Shown: positions 16,604-25,826, counted from the first letter of the stretch. The stretch: DNA of 64,000 nucleotides from Rhizobium aethiopicum (GCF_900094625.1 NZ_FMAJ01000005.1:310001-374000), one strand, 5' to 3'. Numbers and translations are program-made. Notes: generated by a model from the letters alone, not told the origin.

Positions 16604-17158
16604 TCAAACCGCATCCGGCTGTGTGCGCAGATTGGTGACGACGCGCCGGTTCTGCACCTTGCAGGAGCGCTCTGTGCAGTCGCGGACTTCGCGGTCGTTG
16701 CCGTAGCCCTTGGCCCACATGCGCTTGGGATCGACGCCCTTCGAGGCAAGATAGGCCATCGCTGCATCGGCGCGCTTCTGCGACAGCGTCTGCATATTGG
16801 AGGCGGAGCCGGAATCGTCGGCAAATCCCTGCAGCTTGAGCAGCCAGGTCGGGTTCCTGTTGAGCCAGGCGGCCTGATTGTCCAGGGTTGCCATGGCGAC
16901 GGAATCGAGCGCGGCGGAGTCCTGCTTGAAGTAGATCCGTCGGCCGACATTGAGAATGAAATCCTCTTCGCTCCCCTGCGCAACATTCTCGAAACCGGGG
17001 GCGGGGTCGTTGGTCTGACCGGTCAGCGGCGCCGCCGCCGGTTCTTCCAAGGAGGCGACCTCAGTGGTGGAGCAGGCGGCGAGCGCCAGGAGCATGGCTG
17101 CGCCGGCAAGGCGCTTCGTGTATCCGATCATCGCAGACATCAGGGTGATATTCCTCAT
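16604..17158 (-). CDS. OmpA-family outer-membrane lipoprotein (Pal-like)
   Basis: A 184-residue lipoprotein. The signal peptide ends in the lipobox LAAC (Cys near residue 29). Residues about 70-180 form an OmpA/Pal peptidoglycan-binding domain (RRIYFKQDSAALDSVAMATLDNQ, LQGFADDSGSASNMQTLSQKRADAAMAYLASKGV, NRRVVTNL). It anchors the outer membrane to peptidoglycan non-covalently. Two cysteines near the end (RDCTERSCKV) are unusual and might form a disulfide. The start overlaps the L,D-transpeptidase stop by 4 nt (ATGA), so the two are translationally coupled. An ATG at 17128 (MIGYTKRL) is an alternative start. Both genes concern the cell wall. Confidence 0.85.
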   Translation of the reverse strand: MRNITLMSAMIGYTKRLAGAAMLLALAACSTTEVASLEEPAAAPLTGQTNDPAPGFENVAQGSEEDFILNVGRRIYFKQDSAALDSVAMATLDNQAAWLNRNPTWLLKLQGFADDSGSASNMQTLSQKRADAAMAYLASKGVDPKRMWAKGYGNDREVRDCTERSCKVQNRRVVTNLRTQPDAV

Positions 17159-17829
17159 TCGACCGGAGTTGTTTCGCTAACCTGGGTGGCGCCGCCAGCT
17201 TGGTCGGCGATATGGGGCAGAACCTGCACGGCGGTGCCAATGGGGCAGCGCTGGTAAAGATCGATAGCGTCTTCGTTGAACATGCGAATACAGCCGCTGG
17301 AGGCGTCCTTGCCGATGCTCCATGGCTCGAGCGTGCCGTGGAACCGATAGCCCGTGTCGACGCCGTCGCGATGCAGATACATGGCGCGGGGGCCGAGTGG
17401 ATTCTTCGGCGAGCCACCCGAGACGAACTCCGGTAGCTCGGGATGGCGCTTGCGCATCTCCGGCGGTGGCGTCCAGCGCGGCCATAGCGATTTAGCGTCG
17501 ATGGTGGCGCGACCGAACCATTTGAAGCCCTCCCGGCCGACCCCGACGCCATAGCGGATGGCGGTCTTGTTCTCCATGATTACGTAAAGGAAATGGTGCC
17601 TTGTATCGACGACAACGGTGCCGATCGGCTCGCTGCTGAAATATTTGACCACCTGCCGGTGCCATCGCTTGTCGATCTTGGCGAAATTGGTGCTGCGAAA
17701 TGTCACGCCGTTGTCGACGGCCGTGCCGCCGAAATAAGAAGATGCCGCCGCGATTGCCGGTTTCCGAACGGCGCCGGTCCCAAGCAACGCCAATCCACCG
17801 AGCACAATACTCCTGCGGGTCCACACCAT
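17155..17829 (-). CDS. L,D-transpeptidase (YkuD domain)
   Basis: A 224-residue periplasmic L,D-transpeptidase, which cross-links peptidoglycan or attaches outer-membrane proteins to it. The N-terminus MVWTRRSIVLGGLALLGTGA resembles a twin-arginine signal. The YkuD domain covers about 60-200 with the catalytic motif YRFHGTLEPW..SSGCIRMFNEDAIDLY; the nucleophile Cys is near residue 180 and the upstream His is present. The ATG at 17829 has GGGGGA upstream, whereas an earlier frame start at 17895 gives an odd N-terminus. In Rhizobiales, L,D-transpeptidases with Pal-like or OmpA-like partners are common, and here the partner gene overlaps the stop. Confidence 0.88.
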   Translation of the reverse strand: MVWTRRSIVLGGLALLGTGAVRKPAIAAASSYFGGTAVDNGVTFRSTNFAKIDKRWHRQVVKYFSSEPIGTVVVDTRHHFLYVIMENKTAIRYGVGVGREGFKWFGRATIDAKSLWPRWTPPPEMRKRHPELPEFVSGGSPKNPLGPRAMYLHRDGVDTGYRFHGTLEPWSIGKDASSGCIRMFNEDAIDLYQRCPIGTAVQVLPHIADQAGGATQVSETTPVE

Positions 17830-18131
17830 CGGCCAATTCCCCCCTGAAAGCCAACAAGCGAAGCGGCAGTAAAGCAGATTTTTCATTTGCCTCAACAGAA
17901 AACTCCCTTCCCTGCCAAGATCGATAACGAATTGGGCCTCTCCTGAGGCTGTATTGCCGCGGTCGTTACTCCAAGCGCGATAATGTTATGCCGACTGTTT
18001 GGGGGACCTGGAATGGACAGGAGGCGCGGCCGGAGCCTGCATCGCAGATATTCCGTGCGATCGTTCCAGCGTCGGTGATGCGTGCAACCTGTTCGCGAAT
18101 GGCCGTCACGGCCAGATCATCAAATAAAAGG

Positions 18132-18146
18132 TGACAAAAACAATCA
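18132..18146 (+). promoter_or_regulatory. Candidate RirA (IRO) box upstream of TonB receptor
   Basis: TGACAAAAACAATCA fits the TGA-N9-TCA IRO box proposed for the iron repressor RirA. A TTGACA at 18154-18159 just downstream may be the -35 element, with a weak -10 near 18177. The box is 68 bp before the receptor start. The motif is short and recurs by chance about every 4 kb, so the position is what makes it credible. The remainder of the gap 17830-18131 shows nothing recognisable. Confidence 0.55.
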
Positions 18147-18213
18147 TCTTATGTTGACAAGCTCCATTTCGCTCCATAGGTTCCGCCCGCATCCGTGACG
18201 TAGGGACCAAGCA

Positions 18214-20388
18214 ATGGCGCGTGTTTTTTTGAGTGTTTCTAATAATGTATCGCGAATTTATAGAGATACCCTATTTGCGACGACCGCGATCGTCCTGACC
18301 GGTTTTGCAGCATCGCCGGCTGCCGCTCAAAGCCCTTCCTCAGACGACACCGCGACAACGTTGGAACCGATTGTCATTCAAGGTGCAGCCTCTGATAGCA
18401 AGGCCGACCGAACGTCGGTTGCTGCCAAGAACAGTGCGGCCGCGACCAAGATCAGCACGCCGCTGGTCGAGACGCCGCGTTCGGTCTCGGTCACCACTGA
18501 GAAGGAAATCGAGCAGCGCGGCGCGCAAAGCATTATCGAGGCCGTGCGCTATACGGCCGGCGTTACGACCGGGCCGAACGGTTTCGATCCGCGTTTCGAC
18601 CAGATTTACATTCGCGGCTTCAACGTCACGACGGTCGGGGATTTTCGTGACGGATTGCGCCAGCCCTACATTAATTACGGCATGTTCCGCACCGATCCGT
18701 ATCAGCTGCAGCGCGTTGAGGTGATCAAGGGCCCGGTTTCCGTTCTCTACGGTGCGGGATCGCCGGGCGGTCTCGTCAACAAGATATCGAAGCTTCCGAC
18801 CGAGGAGCCGATCCGCGAAGTTGGAATCAGCTACGGCACCGAGGATCGGTTGCAGGGGATGTTCGATTTCGGCGGGCCGATCAGCGAGGGCAACGACGAT
18901 TTCCTTTATCGCATCGTTGGCCTCGCCCGCCGCGGCGATACCAATTTCGACATTGCCGACGACCGCTATTTCCTGGCGCCGTCCTTCACCTGGAAGCCTG
19001 ACGAGGGCACTTCCTTTACGATTTACGGTCTTGCGCAAGCCGACGAGACCGACTCCAACGTCGGAGCAATTACGACATCCGACAACAGGATTCTCAAGCT
19101 TAGGGCGAGCGATCCCGACTACGACTACCAGAAAGTCAAGCAGCAGCAGGCCGGTTATCAGTTTGAGCATGAATTCGACAATGGTCTGACCTTCCGGCAG
19201 AACCTGCGTTACTCGCATCTCGATCTGGAGGCCCGCTATCTCGGCGTTACCGGGTGGAGCGGAACCGTCGCGCATCGTGGCACGAATGCGATCCGGGATG
19301 AAATGAACCTTTTCCAGATCGATAATCAGCTCGAGGCGAAATTCGATACAGGCCCGCTTGCCCATACGATGCTGTTCGGGCTCGACTACACCAATCTTCA
19401 GTCGAGCTTTGGATATGGCGCCGGAGCCGCCGATCCGGCGTTCGACTTCGATATCGCCAATCCGACCTATGGTGTTTCGGGCGCCACGCCGGACTATAGT
19501 ATCTTGGCTTCCGAGGCCGATATGCGGCAGGTCGGCATTTACGCCATGGACCAGGTCGAGGTCGGGAACTGGCGCTTCAACCTCGGCGGCCGCCAGACCT
19601 GGGTGAACCAGACGCGTGATGCGACCTTGCCCGCGATCAGCTCGGAGGAGGTCGACAAGAGCGCCTTCTCCTGGCAAGCCGGTGCACTCTACCTCTTCGA
19701 TAACGGCATCGCCCCCTTCGTCTCCTATGCCACCTCGTTCGATCCGGTGAACAATCGGTCGCAATCCGGCAAAATCCTAGCACCGACAGAGGGTGAACAG
19801 TATGAGCTCGGCGTGAAATACCAGCCGCCCGGCTCCGACATCCTCCTGTCGGCCGTTGCTTATCACATCGTCGAAAAGAACAAGCCAGTACTGGTCGATC
19901 CGGTGATGTTTGCCTATGGTTCGATCGGTGAAGTAACCGGTAAGGGCATCGAACTTGAAGCCCGTGCGGCAGTGGCCGATGGCTGGGATCTTATTGCTGC
20001 CTACACTTACAACCAGTCGGAAGTCACGGGAGGCGGTGTAAACGAAGGCAATACGCCAGCCCTGACACCCTCGCATGTCGCCAGCCTCTGGGCCAACTAT
20101 ACGTTCCAGGAAACCAACCCCTTCCATGGGCTGTCTGTGGGCGCGGGGGTCCGTTATACCAGCGATAATTGGACGGACACGGCCAATACGTCTAAGAATC
20201 CCTCGAGCTTCTACATCGACGCCTCCGCCGCTTATGATTTCGGCGCGATCGACAAGAAATACGAAGGCCTGACGGCAGCCTTCAATATCCGCAACATTGC
20301 CGATGAGCGCGACACCGTCTGCAACGAGGGCTTCTGCTACCTCGGTCAGGGTCGCAACATGACGGCAACTCTGAAGTACCGGTGGTAG
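18214..20388 (+). CDS. fhuA: TonB-dependent ferric-hydroxamate siderophore receptor (FhuA-like)
   Basis: A 724-residue outer-membrane receptor. A signal peptide of about 38 residues ends at AAAQS, a candidate TonB box follows (LEPIVIQGA), then the plug domain (TPRSVSVTTEKEIEQRGAQSIIEAVRYTAGV ... RVEVIKGPVSVLYGAGSPGGLVNKISK, about 70-190), and a 22-strand barrel ending in an aromatic residue (LKYRW). The length and motifs match FhuA/FoxA-type siderophore receptors. It is followed by a FhuF reductase gene with only 4 nt between, and lies in the same island as vicibactin-type biosynthesis, so it probably imports the ferric form of that siderophore. A candidate IRO box suggests iron repression. 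Confidence 0.88.
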   Translation: MARVFLSVSNNVSRIYRDTLFATTAIVLTGFAASPAAAQSPSSDDTATTLEPIVIQGAASDSKADRTSVAAKNSAAATKISTPLVETPRSVSVTTEKEIEQRGAQSIIEAVRYTAGVTTGPNGFDPRFDQIYIRGFNVTTVGDFRDGLRQPYINYGMFRTDPYQLQRVEVIKGPVSVLYGAGSPGGLVNKISKLPTEEPIREVGISYGTEDRLQGMFDFGGPISEGNDDFLYRIVGLARRGDTNFDIADDRYFLAPSFTWKPDEGTSFTIYGLAQADETDSNVGAITTSDNRILKLRASDPDYDYQKVKQQQAGYQFEHEFDNGLTFRQNLRYSHLDLEARYLGVTGWSGTVAHRGTNAIRDEMNLFQIDNQLEAKFDTGPLAHTMLFGLDYTNLQSSFGYGAGAADPAFDFDIANPTYGVSGATPDYSILASEADMRQVGIYAMDQVEVGNWRFNLGGRQTWVNQTRDATLPAISSEEVDKSAFSWQAGALYLFDNGIAPFVSYATSFDPVNNRSQSGKILAPTEGEQYELGVKYQPPGSDILLSAVAYHIVEKNKPVLVDPVMFAYGSIGEVTGKGIELEARAAVADGWDLIAAYTYNQSEVTGGGVNEGNTPALTPSHVASLWANYTFQETNPFHGLSVGAGVRYTSDNWTDTANTSKNPSSFYIDASAAYDFGAIDKKYEGLTAAFNIRNIADERDTVCNEGFCYLGQGRNMTATLKYRW

Positions 20389-20392
20389 CATC

Positions 20393-21178
20393 ATGGCGGC
20401 AGAGATGAACGGGGTGGTCTCGCGCCCTTCGATCGCCGATCATCCTGTCGCTCACCAGTCCGTCGACCTTGACGGCCTGGTGGGTGATGGCCCGTTCGCC
20501 TATTGCCGCGGCAAGCTGCTTGCCTCTCCACCGCCGACCGGGATTGTCATTCCCTGCAGGGACCTAGGCGATCGGGACGTGTTTGACGGCATCATCACCC
20601 GCTATGCCGAAAAATTTCCGGGCAGCGATCGCCGCGCGATCGTCTCCATGTGGACTCTCTATTATTTCAGCATGCTGACGATCGCTCCGAGCGTCCATAT
20701 GTTCGTGAACCGCATTGCGCTGCCGCTGGAGATCGACCGGCTTTCACTCGTGTATAATGCTGAGACGGGCGAGCCGGAAGCCTTCGTGATGTCCGAAAGC
20801 CCGGAGCTTGCCACCGATCCGGCCGGCGAGCTTCACCGCCTGATGCTCGGCCATGCCGAGCCTGTCATTGCGGCGATTGCTGCCAATGCCGGCGTCGCGC
20901 CGAAGCTGCTCTGGAATAATGCCGCGGCCTATCTTTCCTGGATCCTCAAAGAGATCGCGCACCGCCACGAGCCCAGCCTTGTCGAAGGTGGTCTGGCGCT
21001 GCTGAACGATGCTGAGTGGCCGGGCGGCGGGCGCAACCCGATGTTCGGCATGATCCGCATGGCGCGCCAGCAATGCGGGCTGGAGTTCGCCCGCCGCAAG
21101 GTCTGCTGCCTGCGCTATAATCTGCCAGGCGTCGGCGGCTGCGGCGAAGCCTGTCCGCTGCCGGACGGGCGGCATTGA
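20393..21178 (+). CDS. fhuF: FhuF-like ferric-siderophore reductase
   Basis: A 261-residue protein of the FhuF family, cytosolic [2Fe-2S] reductases that release iron from hydroxamate siderophores. The C-terminus has the cluster motif CC (238-239), ten residues, C250, then GEA, then C254. E. coli FhuF has two residues, not three, between the last two cysteines, so the spacing here is one longer. The gene starts 4 nt after the receptor stop, without its own strong ribosome-binding site, which suggests coupling. It ends one base before the convergent AraC gene stop. Function is inferred from family and neighbours. Confidence 0.85.
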   Translation: MAAEMNGVVSRPSIADHPVAHQSVDLDGLVGDGPFAYCRGKLLASPPPTGIVIPCRDLGDRDVFDGIITRYAEKFPGSDRRAIVSMWTLYYFSMLTIAPSVHMFVNRIALPLEIDRLSLVYNAETGEPEAFVMSESPELATDPAGELHRLMLGHAEPVIAAIAANAGVAPKLLWNNAAAYLSWILKEIAHRHEPSLVEGGLALLNDAEWPGGGRNPMFGMIRMARQQCGLEFARRKVCCLRYNLPGVGGCGEACPLPDGRH

Positions 21179-21179
21179 A

Positions 21180-22082
21180 TCAGACGGTTCTTGCCTGCTC
21201 GGCATATCGAGACGGCGGCAATCCGGCAAAGCGCGTAAATGCCGTGCTGAACGCACTTGCGGAGCCATAGCCGACGCGCTCGGCGATTTCCTGAATTCCG
21301 ATATCGTCCTGCCTGAGCAGATTTTTGGCGAGCGCCATGCGCCACGATATCAGATATTCCATCGGCGCCATGCCCACGGCGCGGCGGAAGCGGTTGAAAA
21401 ATGCGGACCGGGACAGGGCCGCCTCGCCGGCAAGCTGCTCCACCGTCCATTCCCTGGCGGGGCTTTCATGCAGCCGACGAATGGCCAGGGCAAGGCGTGC
21501 ATCGCTCAAGCCCCGCAGGATTCCGAGCGGCGCCTTCTCCCCGGCATTCGAGCGCAGCGCCTCCACAAGCAAGACTTCCAACAACCGCGCCAGGATCATG
21601 TTCTTTCCCGGCCGTTCGGCGCGAGCTTCGTTGGTGACGAGCTGAACGATCGTCGACAGTCTGCTGTCGCCGCGGATATGGATGATCCGCGGCAGCAGGG
21701 AAACCAGCAGGGCCGCATCAGGCGAGCCGAAAGCGAAGTGGCCGACCAGCAATCGTGCATTCGGAGCCCCTTCGGGATCGCCGTGACGCGTTTCTTCAGG
21801 AAGCATGGTGACGGTGAGGGGATCGATGCCGGGCGATAATCCGTCGTCGAGGCTCGACATCGTGAAGGCATGGGCCGCCGGGATCAGGATGAAGTCGCCT
21901 TCGCGCAGCGTGATCTGCTCGTCCTCCGCGCTCAGCCGCGCAGAACCCTCCAGCACGACGCAGTAGAAAGGCTGGCCCGTTTCCTGGCGCTCAACGCGCC
22001 ACGTCCCCGCGCCGCTGACGAACTTCGAATAGCGCGCCGCCGGCTGCAGCAGTGTGACCATTTCAGCCAGAGGGTCGCTCAT
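21180..22082 (-). CDS. AraC-family regulator (cupin_6 sensor)
   Basis: A 300-residue AraC regulator. The N-terminal AraC cupin_6-type sensor domain (GQPFYCVVLEGSARLSAEDEQITLREGDFILIPAAHAFTM, about 35-85) is followed by two HTH motifs (WTVEQLAGEAALSRSAFFNRFRRAVGMAPMEYL and IGIQEIAERVGYGSASAFSTAFTRFAG). It diverges from the short-chain dehydrogenase gene with 95 bp between starts. In Proteobacteria this kind of AraC gene usually controls the adjacent SDR or oxidoreductase, so it is probably unrelated to iron uptake although it sits inside the island. Confidence 0.85.
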   Translation of the reverse strand: MSDPLAEMVTLLQPAARYSKFVSGAGTWRVERQETGQPFYCVVLEGSARLSAEDEQITLREGDFILIPAAHAFTMSSLDDGLSPGIDPLTVTMLPEETRHGDPEGAPNARLLVGHFAFGSPDAALLVSLLPRIIHIRGDSRLSTIVQLVTNEARAERPGKNMILARLLEVLLVEALRSNAGEKAPLGILRGLSDARLALAIRRLHESPAREWTVEQLAGEAALSRSAFFNRFRRAVGMAPMEYLISWRMALAKNLLRQDDIGIQEIAERVGYGSASAFSTAFTRFAGLPPSRYAEQARTV

Positions 22083-22177
22083 CGATACTCCTGATAATGA
22101 AACAAGGACTACGCATGATATTCAGTAGCGGTATCGCCGTCTACATCTATAGCCGTCAGCATAGATAGGAGACAGAT

Positions 22178-22927
22178 ATGAAGACCGTTCTCGTTACAGG
22201 ATGCTCATCAGGCTTTGGATTGGAAATTGCCAGGTTCTTTCTCGCGCAGGGCTGGAAGGTGATCGCCACCATGCGCACGCCTCGCCAAGACCTTCTGCCG
22301 CCTTCGGACAATCTTGCGATCGTTGCGTTGGATGTCACCAGCCCTGGAAGCATCCGCGCTGCGGTTGACGCCGCAGGTCCTGTCGATGTGCTGGTAAACA
22401 ATGCCGGCATCGGCTGGCTCAACGCGGTTGAGGGAACGCCGATGGAGATCGCTCGCGATATTTTTGAGACGAACACGCTTGGAACGATCGCGATGACGCA
22501 GGCGGTTCTGCCGCAGATGCGGGAGCGCCAGGAAGGGGTCGTCGTCAACGTCACATCAAGCGTGACGCTCAAGCCGCTTCCGCTCCTCTCGGTCTATACG
22601 GCCAGCAAAGCCGCGGTGAACGCTTTTACCGAATCTGCCGCGCTCGAGCTCGAGCCCTTCAATGTGCGTGTGAGAATCGTTCTCCCGGGGCGGGCGCCGG
22701 AGACGCGGTTCGGCGATACGGCGCGCTCACGGATTCGACAACAGGGCGGTTTCCCGGAAGCCTATTCGTCGGTCGTCGCTGATGTGTTCGCGTCCTGGGA
22801 GCAGCAGTCGGAAACTGCCTTGACACAGGCCGTCGACGTGGTCGAGGCGGTATGGCGTGCGGCGACCGACCCTTCCGCTCCGTTGCGCATCGCGGCAGGA
22901 GCAGATGCCGTGGCATTGGCGGGATAG
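22178..22927 (+). CDS. Short-chain dehydrogenase/reductase
   Basis: A 249-residue classical SDR. The NAD(P)-binding motif is TGCSSGFG (residues 7-14), NNAG is near 73-76, and the catalytic Ser (NVTSSVTL) and YTASK motif are in place. GGAGA precedes the ATG. It diverges from the AraC regulator and converges on fhuB, 14 bp apart. The substrate is unknown; there is no sign that it takes part in siderophore synthesis. Confidence 0.88.
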   Translation: MKTVLVTGCSSGFGLEIARFFLAQGWKVIATMRTPRQDLLPPSDNLAIVALDVTSPGSIRAAVDAAGPVDVLVNNAGIGWLNAVEGTPMEIARDIFETNTLGTIAMTQAVLPQMRERQEGVVVNVTSSVTLKPLPLLSVYTASKAAVNAFTESAALELEPFNVRVRIVLPGRAPETRFGDTARSRIRQQGGFPEAYSSVVADVFASWEQQSETALTQAVDVVEAVWRAATDPSAPLRIAAGADAVALAG

Positions 22928-22941
22928 GAGGCGGCGGCTTC

Positions 22942-24906
22942 TTAAGGCCGCCGGCGCAAAACGATCAGCAGCATCGGGGCTCCGACCAGAGCCGAGATCA
23001 AGCCGGCTGGCACCTGATAGGGGAAGGCGAGCATGCGGCCGGCCCAGTCGGCGATGACCAGCATGGTTGCGCCGATGAGGGCGGCGGCGAGGAGCTGGGT
23101 GGAGGGCCGGCGAAGGCCGAGGCCGTGGGCGAGGTGCGGCGCCATCAGGCCGATGAAGCTCAAGGGGCCGACGACCAGTGTCGCGGCTGCCGTCATGATC
23201 GCAGAGAGCCCGAACAGCGCCGCGCGGGTGGGGACGATCCTGAGGCCGAGTTCGCTCGCTGCCTCCGGCCCGAGTTGCAACAGCGCAAGCCACCGGCTGG
23301 CGAGAAAGGCCGCGATGAGGCACGCAAGCGCAATCGAGAGGGCGCTTGCGGCAACGGCATTGTCGACGAAATAGGTCGAGCCCGCCATCCAGCGGATGAG
23401 CGCGAGGCCACGGGGATCACCGGTCGCGGCAAGGACGCCAATCCCGGCATCGAGCATCGCGCCGAAGCCGATGCCTGCGAGCAGGACTCGGTTCGGGCCG
23501 AAGCCGGAACGGACGCTCAACAGGAAGATCAGCAGCAGCACGGCAAGCGCTCCGCCGCCGGCAAAGGCAAGCTGGACGGGGAGTCCCGGCGCGGCAAAGG
23601 CGAACATGGCAGCCGCGACACCGAGCGTTGCTCCGGCCGATACGCCGAGCACCTCGGGGCTTGCCATTTCGTTTCCGGTCAGCCGCTGCAGAATGAGGCC
23701 CGTCACCCCGAGCACAGTTCCGGCGCCGAACGCCGCGACGACGCGCGGCAGGCGAAGGGGAAGGATTTCGTCCCACGAGGCGGCCGGCAGCCATGCCCAG
23801 GCGCCGTCGGGTGCGCGGCCGAAGAAGATCGCGGCCACCGCCAATGCGACGACCGAGACGAGCAGCAAGGCAAGCGATGCCGTTCGATTGCTGATCGCGA
23901 GCCGTGGCGAGGCCATGGCGGGCAGCGTGCGCGAGGCTGTCGCAAGGCGTGGCAGAAGCGCAATCAGAATCGGCCCGCCGAGCAGTGCCGTCACCGCGCC
24001 CGTCGGCACGAAATCCCCGGGAGCAAGAAGCTTGATGGCCTCGTCGGTCAGGAGGAGAAGGCCGGCGCCGGCAACGGGCGACCAGATCAATTGGCTGAGG
24101 ATGCGTCTGGCGCCGGCCAGCCGGACGATCTGCGGAGCGACCAGCCCGATGAAGCCGATGACGCCGACGGCGCTGGTAACGAGCGCACTAAGCGCAATCG
24201 CGATCGCCAGGATGAAGCCCCGCGTCCATTTGACGGGCAAGCCGAGGCTGGTCGCGCCGGCATCGCCGAGTTGGCTCAGCGCCAGCGGCCGCGTAGCGAA
24301 AAGGGCAAGGGCGGCAAGCAGCGCGACCTTCGGCAGTAGCGATAGCGGGATCACCCAGCTTTGCTGCGACAGTGATCCGGCGCCCCAAATGAAGATCCCG
24401 GAGAGATATTGATCGTTCATGAGAATGAGGATGGCCGCCGCCGCCCCGCACCAGAGGCCGATGATCATGCCCGACAGGATGAGGGAAAAGGGCGAGAAGC
24501 CGTGCCGGGCGCTGATCGAAAAAATCGCCAAGGCGGCAGCGGCACTTCCGCCGAGCGCGACCGCGTCGCGGCCCCATCCGGTCAGTGAGGGAAAGGCTAG
24601 CATGACGGATACCAGCGCCAGATTGGCGCCGGCCGAAACGCCGAGCGTCGTCGGCGAGGCCAGCGGATTGCGCAGCACCTGCTGCAGGATCGTTCCCGAC
24701 AGCGCAAGCGCGGCTCCCGTGATCAGCGCCGTCGCCATGCGCGGCAGCGTGGAATAGAGAAGCAGAAGGTGCTGGGCGTCGTAACCGCCTGTTGCCTCCA
24801 GATGCGGCAGCGCCGGCAGGAGATCGAGGACCGCGAGGCTGAGGCCTGAAAACAGCAATAGCGCCGCAAGTGCGGGCGCGCCGAAGCAGGAATTTTGAGG
24901 CTTCAT
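22942..24906 (-). CDS. fhuB: Fused iron-siderophore ABC permease (FhuB)
   Basis: A 654-residue inner-membrane permease made of two FecCD-type halves in tandem (about 1-330 and 331-654), as in E. coli FhuB. Each half has about ten spans and the ATPase-contact pattern (GAALALSGTILQQVLRNPLASPTTLGVSAGA in the first, GTVLGVTGLILQRLTGNEMASPEVLGVSAGA in the second). It transports the ferric hydroxamate from the FhuD-type protein into the cytosol. Its ATG shares one base with the fhuD stop (TGATG), so translation is coupled. No FhuC ATPase gene is adjacent or elsewhere in the window. Confidence 0.92.
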   Translation of the reverse strand: MKPQNSCFGAPALAALLLFSGLSLAVLDLLPALPHLEATGGYDAQHLLLLYSTLPRMATALITGAALALSGTILQQVLRNPLASPTTLGVSAGANLALVSVMLAFPSLTGWGRDAVALGGSAAAALAIFSISARHGFSPFSLILSGMIIGLWCGAAAAILILMNDQYLSGIFIWGAGSLSQQSWVIPLSLLPKVALLAALALFATRPLALSQLGDAGATSLGLPVKWTRGFILAIAIALSALVTSAVGVIGFIGLVAPQIVRLAGARRILSQLIWSPVAGAGLLLLTDEAIKLLAPGDFVPTGAVTALLGGPILIALLPRLATASRTLPAMASPRLAISNRTASLALLLVSVVALAVAAIFFGRAPDGAWAWLPAASWDEILPLRLPRVVAAFGAGTVLGVTGLILQRLTGNEMASPEVLGVSAGATLGVAAAMFAFAAPGLPVQLAFAGGGALAVLLLIFLLSVRSGFGPNRVLLAGIGFGAMLDAGIGVLAATGDPRGLALIRWMAGSTYFVDNAVAASALSIALACLIAAFLASRWLALLQLGPEAASELGLRIVPTRAALFGLSAIMTAAATLVVGPLSFIGLMAPHLAHGLGLRRPSTQLLAAALIGATMLVIADWAGRMLAFPYQVPAGLISALVGAPMLLIVLRRRP

Positions 24907-25826
24907 CAGGCGGCAGTCTCCAGAACATCGACCATCAAGGTCGAAAAGCGCAACGCTTCCTGAACCATTCCAAACATCAGGACGCCTGGAACGACCGAGA
25001 TCCGCTGCCGCCGGACGAAGGGAAGGCTGGTCCAGAGCGGGCTTTCTGAAAGCCGGGTCAGGACATCGGGCGGAAGCAGCGGCGACACGACGACGAGGTG
25101 CGCTTCTTCACTGAGCTCGGCGAGCTGTTCCAGACCGACTGTCTGAAATCCCCAATAGCTGGCCTCGCCCTTCCAGGCATTCTCCAGGCCGATGCGTCTC
25201 ATCGCGCCGCCGTAAAGCCCGGGGCCGCCATAGATGCGCGCATGCCTCTGATCGATGAAGTTGATCACGGCGACAGGCGGCGCGGACAGGCTCTTCACCC
25301 GCTCGCGCTGCTGGGAGAATGTGGCATCGGCGCGGGACAGAAATGCCGATGCTTCCTGCCGTCGCCCGATCACAGCGCCGAGACGCAGCGTTTCGGCATA
25401 GGAGCGGTCGAGCGCATCGCCGTTCTCGGCATAGACGGTGAAGGTCTCCACGGAGGCGATGCGGGAGAGTTTTTCATCGAGCGCGGCCAGGAATGGCGTA
25501 CTGAGGATGAGCGATGGCCGGAGGCTGGTGAGGACTTCGAGATTGATCTCCGACGTGGTGCCGATATCGACGACGCCTTTCGGCATGGCCGGCTCGACAA
25601 CCCATTCCTGCCAGTTCCGCAGCGACGCGATCGCACGCGGCACGCTGCCGAGCGCCAGCATCGTCGATGCCAATCCGTAATCGAGCGACACGACGCCGCC
25701 ATCACCAGCGTGCACGATGGCGGGTGCGCCGGTCATTGCCAATGCGCCCAGAAGAAAGTCTCGTCGTCTCAAAGCGCGGTCTCGCTCGGCTGTTCGCCAG
25801 TGAGCGGCTTTACCATGAAGAGGCAC
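24906..25826 (-). CDS. fhuD: Periplasmic ferric-siderophore-binding protein (FhuD-like)
   Basis: A 306-residue FhuD/BtuF-type binding protein. A twin-arginine-like signal (RRRDFLLGALAMTGAPAIVHA) occurs at about residues 20-40. The binding fold follows (VSLDYGLASTMLALGSVPRAIAS; IGTTSEINLEVLTSLRPSLILST). The start is GTG at 25826 with GAGG 7 nt upstream. It lies within the end of the acetyltransferase gene (58-bp overlap). A TTG at 25772 overlapping that gene's stop (TTGA) would place the Arg cluster at the N-terminus and is an alternative. It delivers ferric hydroxamate to FhuB. Confidence 0.88.
   Translation of the reverse strand: MPLHGKAAHWRTAERDRALRRRDFLLGALAMTGAPAIVHAGDGGVVSLDYGLASTMLALGSVPRAIASLRNWQEWVVEPAMPKGVVDIGTTSEINLEVLTSLRPSLILSTPFLAALDEKLSRIASVETFTVYAENGDALDRSYAETLRLGAVIGRRQEASAFLSRADATFSQQRERVKSLSAPPVAVINFIDQRHARIYGGPGLYGGAMRRIGLENAWKGEASYWGFQTVGLEQLAELSEEAHLVVVSPLLPPDVLTRLSESPLWTSLPFVRRQRISVVPGVLMFGMVQEALRFSTLMVDVLETAA

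Noticed and set aside
18013..18078. Short Arg-rich frame before the TonB receptor
   Set aside because: 22 codons, in a regulatory gap, with no conserved feature.
22852..24339. 495-codon plus-strand frame
   Set aside because: Antisense to fhuB; low-complexity Gly/Arg/Asp/Gln composition, no domain.
25770..25772. TTG start for the FhuD-like protein overlapping the vbsC stop
   Set aside because: A GTG at 25826 with GAGG at the right distance is better supported. The TTG remains possible because it would put the Arg cluster at the N-terminus.
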